Source of the DNA: Pseudomonas sp. S37
GTDB lineage: Bacteria; Pseudomonadota; Gammaproteobacteria; Pseudomonadales; Pseudomonadaceae
DNA: 34,806 nucleotides
Reading direction: 5' to 3'
Assembly (NCBI RefSeq): GCF_016658545.1
Contig: NZ_JACVZC010000061.1
Location: 1 to 34,806, forward strand
A program made the translations under genes and the position numbers. Of this stretch, positions 22,632 to 30,070 are shown piece by piece (positions within the stretch are counted from its first letter, which is position 1; every line of letters starts with the position of its first letter). The notes beneath the pieces are model-generated. The model saw only the letters and a list, made by a program, of their open reading frames with translations, was not told the DNA's origin and searched no databases.

Positions 22632-22646
22632 AGGCAGGCGCTGCCT
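22632..22646. promoter_or_regulatory. Perfect palindrome AGGCAG-GCG-CTGCCT upstream of the efflux operon
   Basis: The 6-3-6 dyad lies 34-48 bases before the adaptor start codon, next to a possible minus-strand -10 (TATACA, complement of 22621-22626). It overlaps the expected -35 region and could be an operator. The binding protein is unknown. Confidence 0.4.
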
Positions 22647-22672
22647 GGGCGGCTGTTAATACCTGTAGGGCG

Positions 22673-22692
22673 AGTGTGAAAAAGTGTGAAGA
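22673..22692. promoter_or_regulatory. 10-bp tandem direct repeat, candidate response-regulator site
   Basis: AGTGTGAAAA followed by AGTGTGAAGA are two direct repeats in exact 10-bp phase. OmpR-family regulators bind tandem repeats of this spacing, and one is encoded at 22870. The site is about 60-80 bases upstream of the likely efflux transcription start. Confidence 0.45.
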
Positions 22693-22736
22693 ACAATCCT
22701 GTGGTGGCGCAGTGTTCTATATCCTGAGTATTCCTG

Positions 22737-22835
22737 TGCCGGCCTCTTCGCGGGTAAACCCGCTCCCACAGGTATCGCACAGGTTTCAGATACTGTGCGG
22801 TCCCTGTGGGAGCGGGTTCACCCGCGAAGAGGCCA
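22737..22835. repeat. Inverted REP pair
   Basis: Opposed REP copies with core CGCGGGTAAACCCGCTCCCACA at about 22737-22771 and about 22801-22835. They lie between the divergent efflux operon and the response regulator, and end about 35 bases before the latter's start codon. Confidence 0.85.
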
Positions 22836-22869
22836 GCGAGGTTTACCACAACCTAGATCCCAACCGCCT

Positions 22870-23571
22870 ATGCCGAATATTTTCCTGGTCGAAGACGACA
22901 GCGCCCTGTCCGAGCTGATCGCCAGCTATCTGCAACGCAACGACTTCCATGTCCAGGTGATCGCCCGGGGCGATCATGTGCTGGACGAGTACCGTCGGCA
23001 AAAGCCCGATCTGGTCATCCTCGACCTGATGCTGCCGGGTATCGATGGCCTGCAATTGTGCCGCCTGCTGCGTCAGGAGTCGCAGGGCCTGCCGATCCTG
23101 ATGCTGACTGCCCGCGATGACAGCCATGACCAGGTGCTGGGCCTGGAGATGGGCGCCGACGACTATGTGACCAAACCCTGCGAGCCCCGCGTGCTGTTGG
23201 CCCGGGTGCGTACCCTGCTGCGCCGTAGCAGCGTCAACGAGCCGCGGCTGGACAACGACCTGATCCTGATCGGTGGCCTGCGCATCGACCTGGCCGAGCG
23301 CACGGTCAGTTGGCGTGGCGATGAGGTGGAGCTGTCCAGCGGCGAATACAACCTGCTGGTGGTGCTGGCACGCAATGCCGGGGAAGTGATGAACCGCGAC
23401 CGCATCCTGCAGCAACTGCGTGGCATCGAGTTCAACGGCACCGACCGTTCTGTGGACGTGGCCATTTCCAAGCTGCGGCGCAAGTTTGACGACAACGCCG
23501 GTGAAGCGCGCAAGATCAAGACCGTATGGGGCAAGGGCTACCTGTTCAGCCGCGTCGAGTGGGAGTGCTGA
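22870..23571 (+). CDS. OmpR-family response regulator
   Basis: This 233-residue protein has an N-terminal receiver (acidic pair in VEDD at 7-10, phospho-acceptor Asp52 in LDLMLPG, Thr80, Lys102 in TKP) and a C-terminal winged helix with the transactivation and recognition elements (RSVDVAISKLRRK). The open frame extends upstream through a REP, but ATG 22870 is taken because the receiver begins at once. There is no good Shine-Dalgarno. It precedes the sensor kinase by 6 bases and is divergent from the RND pump, whose promoter region carries a tandem repeat suited to this family. It is probably RstA-like; the signal is unknown. Confidence 0.9.
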   Translation: MPNIFLVEDDSALSELIASYLQRNDFHVQVIARGDHVLDEYRRQKPDLVILDLMLPGIDGLQLCRLLRQESQGLPILMLTARDDSHDQVLGLEMGADDYVTKPCEPRVLLARVRTLLRRSSVNEPRLDNDLILIGGLRIDLAERTVSWRGDEVELSSGEYNLLVVLARNAGEVMNRDRILQQLRGIEFNGTDRSVDVAISKLRRKFDDNAGEARKIKTVWGKGYLFSRVEWEC

Positions 23572-23577
23572 CCGGCC

Positions 23578-24876
23578 ATGCTCAAGATCCTGGTGCGGTT
23601 GTACCTGGTGATCATCGTCGCCTATGCCGGCGCGCTGCTGTTCATCCCCGATACCATCGTCGGCATGTTCCACGACCGTTTCATGGCCTACAACCTGGAC
23701 CAGGCCAAGGGTGTGCAGTCGTTGATCGTACGCCAGTTCCGCCAGGCGCCGCGTGAGCAGTGGCCAACCGTTGAACAGGAGCTGGCAGATGACTTTGCGC
23801 CGTTGCAACTGCAACTGCTGCGCGTGGACCAGGCCGACCTGAGCGAAGAGGAACAGGCACGCCTGGAGCATGGGCTGTACGCCGTGCGGATTGCCGACTG
23901 GGGCTACTACGAGACGATCCTGGCGCCGCTGGACAAGCAGTGGCTGGTGCGCCTGCACTCACCACCAGACCCGCTGGACATCAACGTGCTGTCGTGGGGT
24001 GTGACCGTGCTGATTGGCGCGGCCATGCTTGGCTGCTTGCTGCTGTGGGTATGGCCGCACTGGCGTGACCTGGAACGCCTGAAGGAAACCGCCCGGCGCC
24101 TTGGCCAGGGGCAGATGGCCGAGCGTACGCATATCTCACCGCACTCCAACATCGGTGAGCTGGCCGGGGTGTTCGACACCATGGCCAGCGACCTGGAACG
24201 CCATGTCAACCAGCAGCGCGAGCTGCTCAATGCGGTATCGCACGAGTTGCGCACGCCGCTGACCCGGCTGGACTTTGGCCTGGTGTTGTTGTTCGACGAG
24301 GTACCGCCGGCCAGCCGCAAGCGCTTGCTGGAGCTGGTCGGGCATGTGCGCGAGCTGGATGAGCTGGTGCTGGAGTTGCTGTCCTATAGCCGCCTGTACA
24401 ACGCCGACCAGGCCCGTGAGCGGGTGGAGGTGTCGTTGCTGGAGCTGGTCGATAGCGTGCTGGGTGGTTTCGCCGAAGAGCTGGATGGCCGGGGTATCCA
24501 GTGGGAAGTGCAGGCCGAAGGTGAATTGCCGCGCTTTGTGCTGGACCCACGGCTGACGGCGCGGGCGGTGCAGAACCTGGTGCGCAATGCCATGCGTTAT
24601 TGCGATGAGAGTTTGTTGCTGCGCTTGCGCCTGGAAGCGGATGGTGGCTGCTTGCTGACGGTTGAGGATGACGGGATTGGTATTCCGGTGGAAGAGCGCG
24701 AGCGGATCTTCCAGCCGTTCTATCGCCTGGACCGTAGCCGGGACCGCAATACGGGTGGGTTTGGTTTGGGGTTGGCGATCAGCCGGCGGGCGATCGAGGG
24801 GCAGGGCGGGACCCTGACCGTGGCGCAGTCGGCGTTGGGTGGGGCGCAGTTCAGGATTCGTTTGCCTGCTGGTTGA
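23578..24876 (+). CDS. Membrane sensor histidine kinase (RstB-like)
   Basis: This 432-residue kinase has a first membrane helix at about 5-23, a periplasmic sensor of about 115 residues, a second helix at about 138-158, and a HAMP linker (about 160-212). The HisKA segment has His222 in AVSHELRTPLTRL, and the ATPase domain shows Asn337 (NLVRNAMRY), DDGIGIP and GFGLGLAI. The periplasmic region and the FIPDTIVG segment near the N-terminus resemble RstB. It pairs with the upstream regulator and probably controls the divergent efflux operon. The pair ends at a REP pair. Confidence 0.9.
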   Translation: MLKILVRLYLVIIVAYAGALLFIPDTIVGMFHDRFMAYNLDQAKGVQSLIVRQFRQAPREQWPTVEQELADDFAPLQLQLLRVDQADLSEEEQARLEHGLYAVRIADWGYYETILAPLDKQWLVRLHSPPDPLDINVLSWGVTVLIGAAMLGCLLLWVWPHWRDLERLKETARRLGQGQMAERTHISPHSNIGELAGVFDTMASDLERHVNQQRELLNAVSHELRTPLTRLDFGLVLLFDEVPPASRKRLLELVGHVRELDELVLELLSYSRLYNADQARERVEVSLLELVDSVLGGFAEELDGRGIQWEVQAEGELPRFVLDPRLTARAVQNLVRNAMRYCDESLLLRLRLEADGGCLLTVEDDGIGIPVEERERIFQPFYRLDRSRDRNTGGFGLGLAISRRAIEGQGGTLTVAQSALGGAQFRIRLPAG

Positions 24877-24880
24877 TCGG

Positions 24881-24997
24881 TTAGCAGGCCCGGCCCTTTC
24901 GCGGGTAAACCCGCTCCCACAGGGACCCGCGCAGATTTAGAACTTTGCGCAGGTCCTGTGGGAGCGGGTTTACCCGCGAAAGGGCCGGGCCTGCTAA
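24881..24997. repeat. Long inverted REP pair overlapping a stop codon
   Basis: About 45 bases beginning TTAGCAGGCCCGGCCC at 24881 are repeated as a near-perfect reverse complement at 24954-24997. The right arm contains the TAG stop (24994-24996) of the minus-strand diguanylate cyclase gene, so the repeat was inserted at, or has created, that gene's end. Confidence 0.9.
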
Positions 24998-26085
24998 GCC
25001 TGGTCTGCCAGCTGGCTTGACCACAGTACAAAGCGGTCCTTGCCACTGTGCTTGGCCTCGTACAAGGCCTGGTCGGCGCGCACCAGCGCGGTGGTCAGGC
25101 TATCACCCTGGTCAACCCGGGCCAGGCCGATGCTGATGGTCACCGGGTGCTCGCCAAGGTCCTCGCGCACCCGTTGGCACAGCGCCGCCACCTGCTGCTC
25201 GGCAGCACGCTGGTCCAGGCCTTGGAAAAAGATCGCGAATTCCTCGCCGCCCAGCCGGGCAAACTCGAAGCCGGCCATGCTTGCCTTGATATGCAGGGCC
25301 ACGCGCTTGAGCACTTCATCGCCCACGTCATGGCCAAAGCGGTCATTGACCCGCTTGAAATTGTCGATGTCGATCATCGCCAGGTATTGCCCGCCTGTGG
25401 CCATGCGCAGTTGGCGGTCGGCCTGGGCCATGAACGAGCGACGGTTGGGGATTTCGGTCAGGGCATCGATGTAGGCCTGGTCCAGCAGCACCTTGGACAG
25501 GTAGAAGTTGTGCAGCTTGGCCTTGCGCATCTGCAGGTAGCTGTAGATCACCAGGCCGCTGAGAAACACCGCATAGCTGATCAGCATGGCGCCTTCGAGT
25601 TGATCGGGCTCGATGCGCGTGTGGTAGAACGGGTTGAGCACCACCCACGTGATGACCATGGCGCAGAAGAATGACCAGCGCCGCACCGGTAGCACCGACA
25701 CGGCATACAGCACGGTGGACACTCCAAGCACCAGCCAGACCGGGCGCAGGGCCAGCGGGATGCCCTCGATCACCAGGCGCATGCCCAGGGTGATGGTGGC
25801 GACGAACAGCAGGTTGAGCACGTCGAAGTGATGGCTGCGGCGGGTGAAGCGTAGCACCACGGTCTGGCAACCAAGCAGGGTGATGAACAGGTAGGACAGC
25901 CAGGTGAAGCCCTGGCCGCCAAGGAAGCTGACGATCAGGTCGAAGACCAGCCAGATCAGGATGCTGACGCAGAACACCAGTAGGCAGAACGGGCGCATGG
26001 CCTCGAATTCATGCTGGCGGAATTCGGCGCGCAGGGCGGCGGGGGCGACCTGCTTGCGGACGTGGGCTTCGATGGTTTTGAACAT
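24994..26085 (-). CDS. Membrane diguanylate cyclase (GGDEF)
   Basis: This 363-residue protein has six predicted membrane helices (about 32-185) followed by a GGDEF domain with the active-site GGEEF at 279-283 and the substrate-binding DxDxFKxxND stretch near 239-248. It should make c-di-GMP from GTP at the inner membrane. The inhibitory RxxD site that would lie just before GGEEF is absent (Met and Phe occupy the two positions), so product inhibition by that site is not expected. ATG 26085 is chosen for its AGGAGC Shine-Dalgarno; the longer frame runs into a REP. It lies downstream of nfrB-nfrA-DUF4434, whose NfrB has a likely c-di-GMP-binding domain, so it may serve that system. Confidence 0.9.
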   Translation of the reverse strand: MFKTIEAHVRKQVAPAALRAEFRQHEFEAMRPFCLLVFCVSILIWLVFDLIVSFLGGQGFTWLSYLFITLLGCQTVVLRFTRRSHHFDVLNLLFVATITLGMRLVIEGIPLALRPVWLVLGVSTVLYAVSVLPVRRWSFFCAMVITWVVLNPFYHTRIEPDQLEGAMLISYAVFLSGLVIYSYLQMRKAKLHNFYLSKVLLDQAYIDALTEIPNRRSFMAQADRQLRMATGGQYLAMIDIDNFKRVNDRFGHDVGDEVLKRVALHIKASMAGFEFARLGGEEFAIFFQGLDQRAAEQQVAALCQRVREDLGEHPVTISIGLARVDQGDSLTTALVRADQALYEAKHSGKDRFVLWSSQLADQA

Positions 26086-26110
26086 CGGGGGCTCCTGGGG
26101 GTACAGCTTT

Positions 26111-26221
26111 ACCAGGCCCGGCCCTTTCGCGGGTAAAGCCGCTCCCACAAGGATTGCACAGTCTTCAAGCACTGTGGAATACCTGTGGGAGCGGGTTTAC
26201 CCGCGAAGAGGCCGGGCCTGG
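26111..26221. repeat. Inverted REP pair
   Basis: Opposed REP copies at about 26111-26152 and 26181-26221 separate the DUF4434 gene from the diguanylate cyclase gene. The left copy has GGTAAAGCCG in place of GGTAAACCCG. Confidence 0.85.
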
Positions 26222-26225
26222 AAAC

Positions 26226-27065
26226 TCAATTGCTCGGCAATATGTCCCGCGCCCAAGGCCGGTAACGCAAGGCAAACACCGCCTCGGCATGGCACCCGCT
26301 ACCCAGCTTCGGCTCGGCAGGCTCAGCCCGAAACGCCTGCCCCGGCGCGCTCACCTGGCGGAACGCCTCACGCACCACGCCCACCCGGCACGGCAGGGCC
26401 TGCTCGTAGCCCTGGCGTACCAATGCCGGCAAGCGCCCGGTGCCGACGCCGTCCTGCCACCACACAGTCAAGCCCAACCCGGCCAGTTGATCCAGCCAGT
26501 TGGCATTGACCTGAGGCGACAGCTTGCCGGCGCTGAAGGCGCTGACATGCAGCGGTTTGTCCAGCTGGCGGTTAAAGGCCTGCAGCTGGCTGTACAGCGC
26601 TTCACGCCGGTCGGCTTCGCGAAAATGCTGGTCGTCCAGCTCCATTGGCAGGTACCAGCCGTCCACCGGTAACTGCCAGGCCTGACGCAGTTGCCGGTAC
26701 TGGCCGAGCGAGCGGCCCAGTTGCGCTTTCCAGTAGCTGTTCAGGCCTTCGCCGTCCAGCTGGTCGAGGCGTTGGTAGTAGGCCGGATCCATATACAGCC
26801 CCAGCACCAGTTGCAGGCCTTCGGCACGCGCTGTGCGCAGGCTGTTGGCCAGCCAGCCCTGGGCACCCCCGAAATCACTGTCGCCATAGGCGCTCCACTG
26901 CACGATCAGCGTCTTGCCCCCCTGAGCCGCTGTGGCGCGCCACAGTTGCTGCCACTGGGCGGGGGTGACGCTGGCGTCGCGGTTCAACGGTTGATAGAAC
27001 AGGCGCTGGTCGGCGGTGGCCTGCAGGCACAGGGCCAGCAGGCAGAGGGCGATGAGGGTACGCAT
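26226..27065 (-). CDS. Periplasmic DUF4434-type protein, glycosidase-like
   Basis: This 279-residue protein has a Sec signal peptide of about 18 residues (cleavage near ATA-DQ). The rest resembles a TIM-barrel of the DUF4434 type, with strands ending in LIVQWSAYGDSD, LVLGLYMDP and DGWYLPMELDD, where acidic residues could act in glycan hydrolysis. Its start overlaps the nfrA stop by one base (TGATG), so it is co-translated with nfrA. The same order (nfrB, nfrA, then a small secreted protein, ybcH) occurs in E. coli. I infer a role in processing a surface glycan made by NfrB; no activity is shown by sequence alone. Confidence 0.75.
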   Translation of the reverse strand: MRTLIALCLLALCLQATADQRLFYQPLNRDASVTPAQWQQLWRATAAQGGKTLIVQWSAYGDSDFGGAQGWLANSLRTARAEGLQLVLGLYMDPAYYQRLDQLDGEGLNSYWKAQLGRSLGQYRQLRQAWQLPVDGWYLPMELDDQHFREADRREALYSQLQAFNRQLDKPLHVSAFSAGKLSPQVNANWLDQLAGLGLTVWWQDGVGTGRLPALVRQGYEQALPCRVGVVREAFRQVSAPGQAFRAEPAEPKLGSGCHAEAVFALRYRPWARDILPSN

Positions 27066-30000
27066 CAGAAGGTCATCTCCGCACCGACCAGTACGCCGTT
27101 GGCGCGCTCGTAAAGGTTGCCACCCAGCGACTGCTGGTACTCGGCGCGCACTTTCAGCGAGCCGCGGTAGGCGTTGTAGCGGTCGTCATCGAACCACCAT
27201 TGCCAGCGCACACCGACCCCGGCACGGGCGTCCTGGCGCCAGTCGTTACTCGGGTCCTGGCTGGAAAACTCGACAAAGCCATAGGGCATGAGGGTCTGTG
27301 GCGAGCTGCCCGGAAGCTTCCAGGCATGGCCCTGCTGGTAACGCGACAGCCAGGCGTGGTCGCCGGCACGGGTCCACCAGGCGGCGTCGAGGTAGAGGAA
27401 GCGCTCGTTCCATTGGTCTTCATCGATGCGCCAGTCGTTGCGCCAGTCACCCTGGTCGAGGAACGAGGCGGTGGCGCGCAGCAGCAGGTCGTTGCTCGAT
27501 TCGGCGTGGTGGCGCAGGTCGCCCCAGTTGCCGCCAACCTTGGCCGGGCTCAGCAACTGGCCCAGGCTCAGGCCGCGGTAGTGTTGTTCGTCGATCTGCC
27601 GCTGGTGGTACAGCTCGGCATACAGGTTGAGGTTGGCCTGGCCAAGTGGCTTGTAGCGCAGGCCGACGCCGGTGCCCATGCTCTGCGCGTAGTCAGTGCG
27701 GCTCTGGCCGCCGAACAGCACCCGGCCATACACCGACAGGGTGCTGCCGTTGCGGCTGGGTTCCTCGCCCAGGGCGTGGTCCCACATGGCCAACTGCACG
27801 TTCTGCGATTGCGCCCGGCGCGCACTGCCGCTGCGCTGGCCGTTGTCGAGGAACTTGTCGTTGGTCGAGGTGCCGGCCGGTGACCAGGTGCTGGCCAGGG
27901 TAATGGTGTCGCGCCGTGACAGGCTTTCGTGGGCGCGGCGCTGGCGGTACTTGCGCGCTTCCAGGCTGCCGTATTCGTCATCACCGTCGACCAGGTCCTG
28001 CTCCACGTCGAGGATGCGGCGCAGTTCGCGGCGTGCGGCGGCACTGTCTTCATGTTCGTCGTAGCGCAGGGCCAGGGTTTCGCCAAGGCGGTAGTCTTCG
28101 GGGAAATCGTGGGTGGCGCGCTCCAGGTAGGGGATCGATTGCAGGCGCTGGGCCTTGTCTGGCGAGCCTGCCAGGCGCATGCCGTAGTCGGCGCGATAGC
28201 GTGGCTGGTCGGGGGTCAGGCGCACGGCTTCGGCCAGCCAGGCGCTGCTTTGCGCACTGTCGCCGGCCAATTGTGCGGTGCTGGAGGCGGCGTAGTAGTG
28301 GTCAGCGCGCGGGTTGTGCGCCAGGGCCTGGCGCTGGAAGCCCAGCGCGGCCGGGTAGTCGCCTTGGCGCTGGGCGATGGCGGCACCCAGCGCCCAGTCA
28401 TCGGCGCTGTTGTGCGCGGCGGCGTCCCAATAGTGCCGGGCAGCCTGGGCATCACCTGCATTCAGTGCGCCACGGGCAGCGGTGAGGCGGGCGTTATCGG
28501 TCCAGGCGCTGTCCGGCAAGCTGCGCCAGATGGGCAGGGCGGCTTGCGAGTCGCCAGCGGCCTCAAGGGCGTAGGCCAGCGGCAGACGGTTGCCGTGGTC
28601 ACCCAGGCGGTCTGCCGCCTGGTAGTAGACCACCGCTTCACCTGGCTGGTCGGGCATGGCACAACGGCCCAGGGCGCGGTACTGGCCAGGTTCGCTCGGC
28701 GTGCCCGGTACGGCCTGGCGCACGGCATCGCACTGGCCGGCCTCGGCCAGCCGGCCGAGCAACTGCGCGCGCGTGTTGGCGTCGACGCGGGGGGCCAGGG
28801 TAAGCATGCGCTGGCTGTCGAGTGGGCCGTCATTGCGGGCATACAGGTTGCCCAGCCGCTGCAGCAGCGACGGGCTGAGGCGGCCCTGGCGGCGGTCGTA
28901 GGCTTGCGCCAGCAGTTGCCGGGCGTGGTCGGTGTGGCCTTGTTCGGTGAGCAGGAAGGTGGCTTGCTCCAGCGCGGCGAGGTCGCCCGTCTGCCGGTAG
29001 CGCTTTTCCCATTCGGCAGCGGTGCGTGGCTGCGGTGGTTGTGGCGGGTCGCCGTACAGGCGTTGCTTGAGTACCGCATAGGCCCGTGGGTCGGTGCTGG
29101 CGCTACAGCCCCTGAATTGCTCGCGGGCCTGCTGCGGGTCCTGGCGTGACAGCCAGTCGACCGTTTCCAGGCAGGGGCGTTGCAGGTCGTTGCTCAGGCG
29201 CCGCACCAGCGCCGCATCGTCGCCTTCGCGGGCCAGCTCCCACAGTTGCTGGCGCTGTTCGGGCTGGTTCAGCTGATCGGGCGGCAGCGACTGCAGCGCG
29301 CGCTGGGCCAGCTGGTTATGACCGACGGCAATGGCGCGGTTGGCCATGGCCAGGCGTGCCTGGTTGGCAGCTGCGGGCGAGGGCGCGCTGGCCAGCAATG
29401 CGTTCAGGCCCTTTTCGTCCACGCGCTGGATATAGGCGTTGGCCAGTCGCTGCCAGTCGGCGGCGGGCAACTGGCCTTTGTCGGCCAAGGGCTGCAGCTG
29501 CTCGATAGTCTCCTTCCAGTTGCGTAGCTGTTCGGCGAAGTTGGCCCGGGCCAGGCGCAGTACCTGGCCGTCGTTCCCGGGGGGGAGCTGGTTGAGCCAT
29601 TCCAGCGCCTTGGCGGCACCACCGAACTTGGCCAGGCTCAGGCTGTAGGCTTGCCACAGGCGCACGCGGTGGGTGCCGTCGCTGCTGGCCAGCCACTGCT
29701 CCACCTGGCTGGCTGCGGGTGGGTCCTGCTCGATCCAGGTCAGGCGCAGTTCCAGCAGGGCGTCGGCGTATTCGGGGCTGCCGCCCAGTTGCTCGGCCAG
29801 TGCTTCGGCCTCTTTGTAGCGGCGCTGGTGGGCCAGGGCTTCGACCAGCAGGGCGCGGGCCTCGTCGTTGTTCGGCACCCGGCCCAACACGTGGCGGGTC
29901 AGGCGCTCGACCTCGGCCCAGTTGTCTTTTTTAGCCTCGCGGTAGCCGCGGTCCATGAACGGAAAGCTGGTGAACCGCTGGAAGTCGGTCATTGGCGCAG

Positions 30001-30070
30001 AGGCAGTGGCGGGCAGGGCGGCGCAGCACAGCAACAGGCCGGTGAAGGTGAGAGAAAACCGCGGCTTCAT
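27065..30070 (-). CDS. nfrA: NfrA-like outer-membrane protein, TPR domain plus beta-barrel
   Basis: This 1001-residue protein has a signal peptide (about 25 residues, ending TASA), a long tetratricopeptide-like helical region (about 40-650, many Ala/Leu-rich repeats such as LLVEALAHQRRYKEAEALAEQL) and a C-terminal beta-barrel of about 300 residues ending in EMTF with a terminal Phe. This is the layout of NfrA, the phage N4 outer-membrane receptor, and of PgaA-like exopolysaccharide exporters. It overlaps nfrB by ATGA and the next gene by one base. It probably exports or anchors the polysaccharide made by NfrB. Confidence 0.85.
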   Translation of the reverse strand: MKPRFSLTFTGLLLCCAALPATASAPMTDFQRFTSFPFMDRGYREAKKDNWAEVERLTRHVLGRVPNNDEARALLVEALAHQRRYKEAEALAEQLGGSPEYADALLELRLTWIEQDPPAASQVEQWLASSDGTHRVRLWQAYSLSLAKFGGAAKALEWLNQLPPGNDGQVLRLARANFAEQLRNWKETIEQLQPLADKGQLPAADWQRLANAYIQRVDEKGLNALLASAPSPAAANQARLAMANRAIAVGHNQLAQRALQSLPPDQLNQPEQRQQLWELAREGDDAALVRRLSNDLQRPCLETVDWLSRQDPQQAREQFRGCSASTDPRAYAVLKQRLYGDPPQPPQPRTAAEWEKRYRQTGDLAALEQATFLLTEQGHTDHARQLLAQAYDRRQGRLSPSLLQRLGNLYARNDGPLDSQRMLTLAPRVDANTRAQLLGRLAEAGQCDAVRQAVPGTPSEPGQYRALGRCAMPDQPGEAVVYYQAADRLGDHGNRLPLAYALEAAGDSQAALPIWRSLPDSAWTDNARLTAARGALNAGDAQAARHYWDAAAHNSADDWALGAAIAQRQGDYPAALGFQRQALAHNPRADHYYAASSTAQLAGDSAQSSAWLAEAVRLTPDQPRYRADYGMRLAGSPDKAQRLQSIPYLERATHDFPEDYRLGETLALRYDEHEDSAAARRELRRILDVEQDLVDGDDEYGSLEARKYRQRRAHESLSRRDTITLASTWSPAGTSTNDKFLDNGQRSGSARRAQSQNVQLAMWDHALGEEPSRNGSTLSVYGRVLFGGQSRTDYAQSMGTGVGLRYKPLGQANLNLYAELYHQRQIDEQHYRGLSLGQLLSPAKVGGNWGDLRHHAESSNDLLLRATASFLDQGDWRNDWRIDEDQWNERFLYLDAAWWTRAGDHAWLSRYQQGHAWKLPGSSPQTLMPYGFVEFSSQDPSNDWRQDARAGVGVRWQWWFDDDRYNAYRGSLKVRAEYQQSLGGNLYERANGVLVGAEMTF

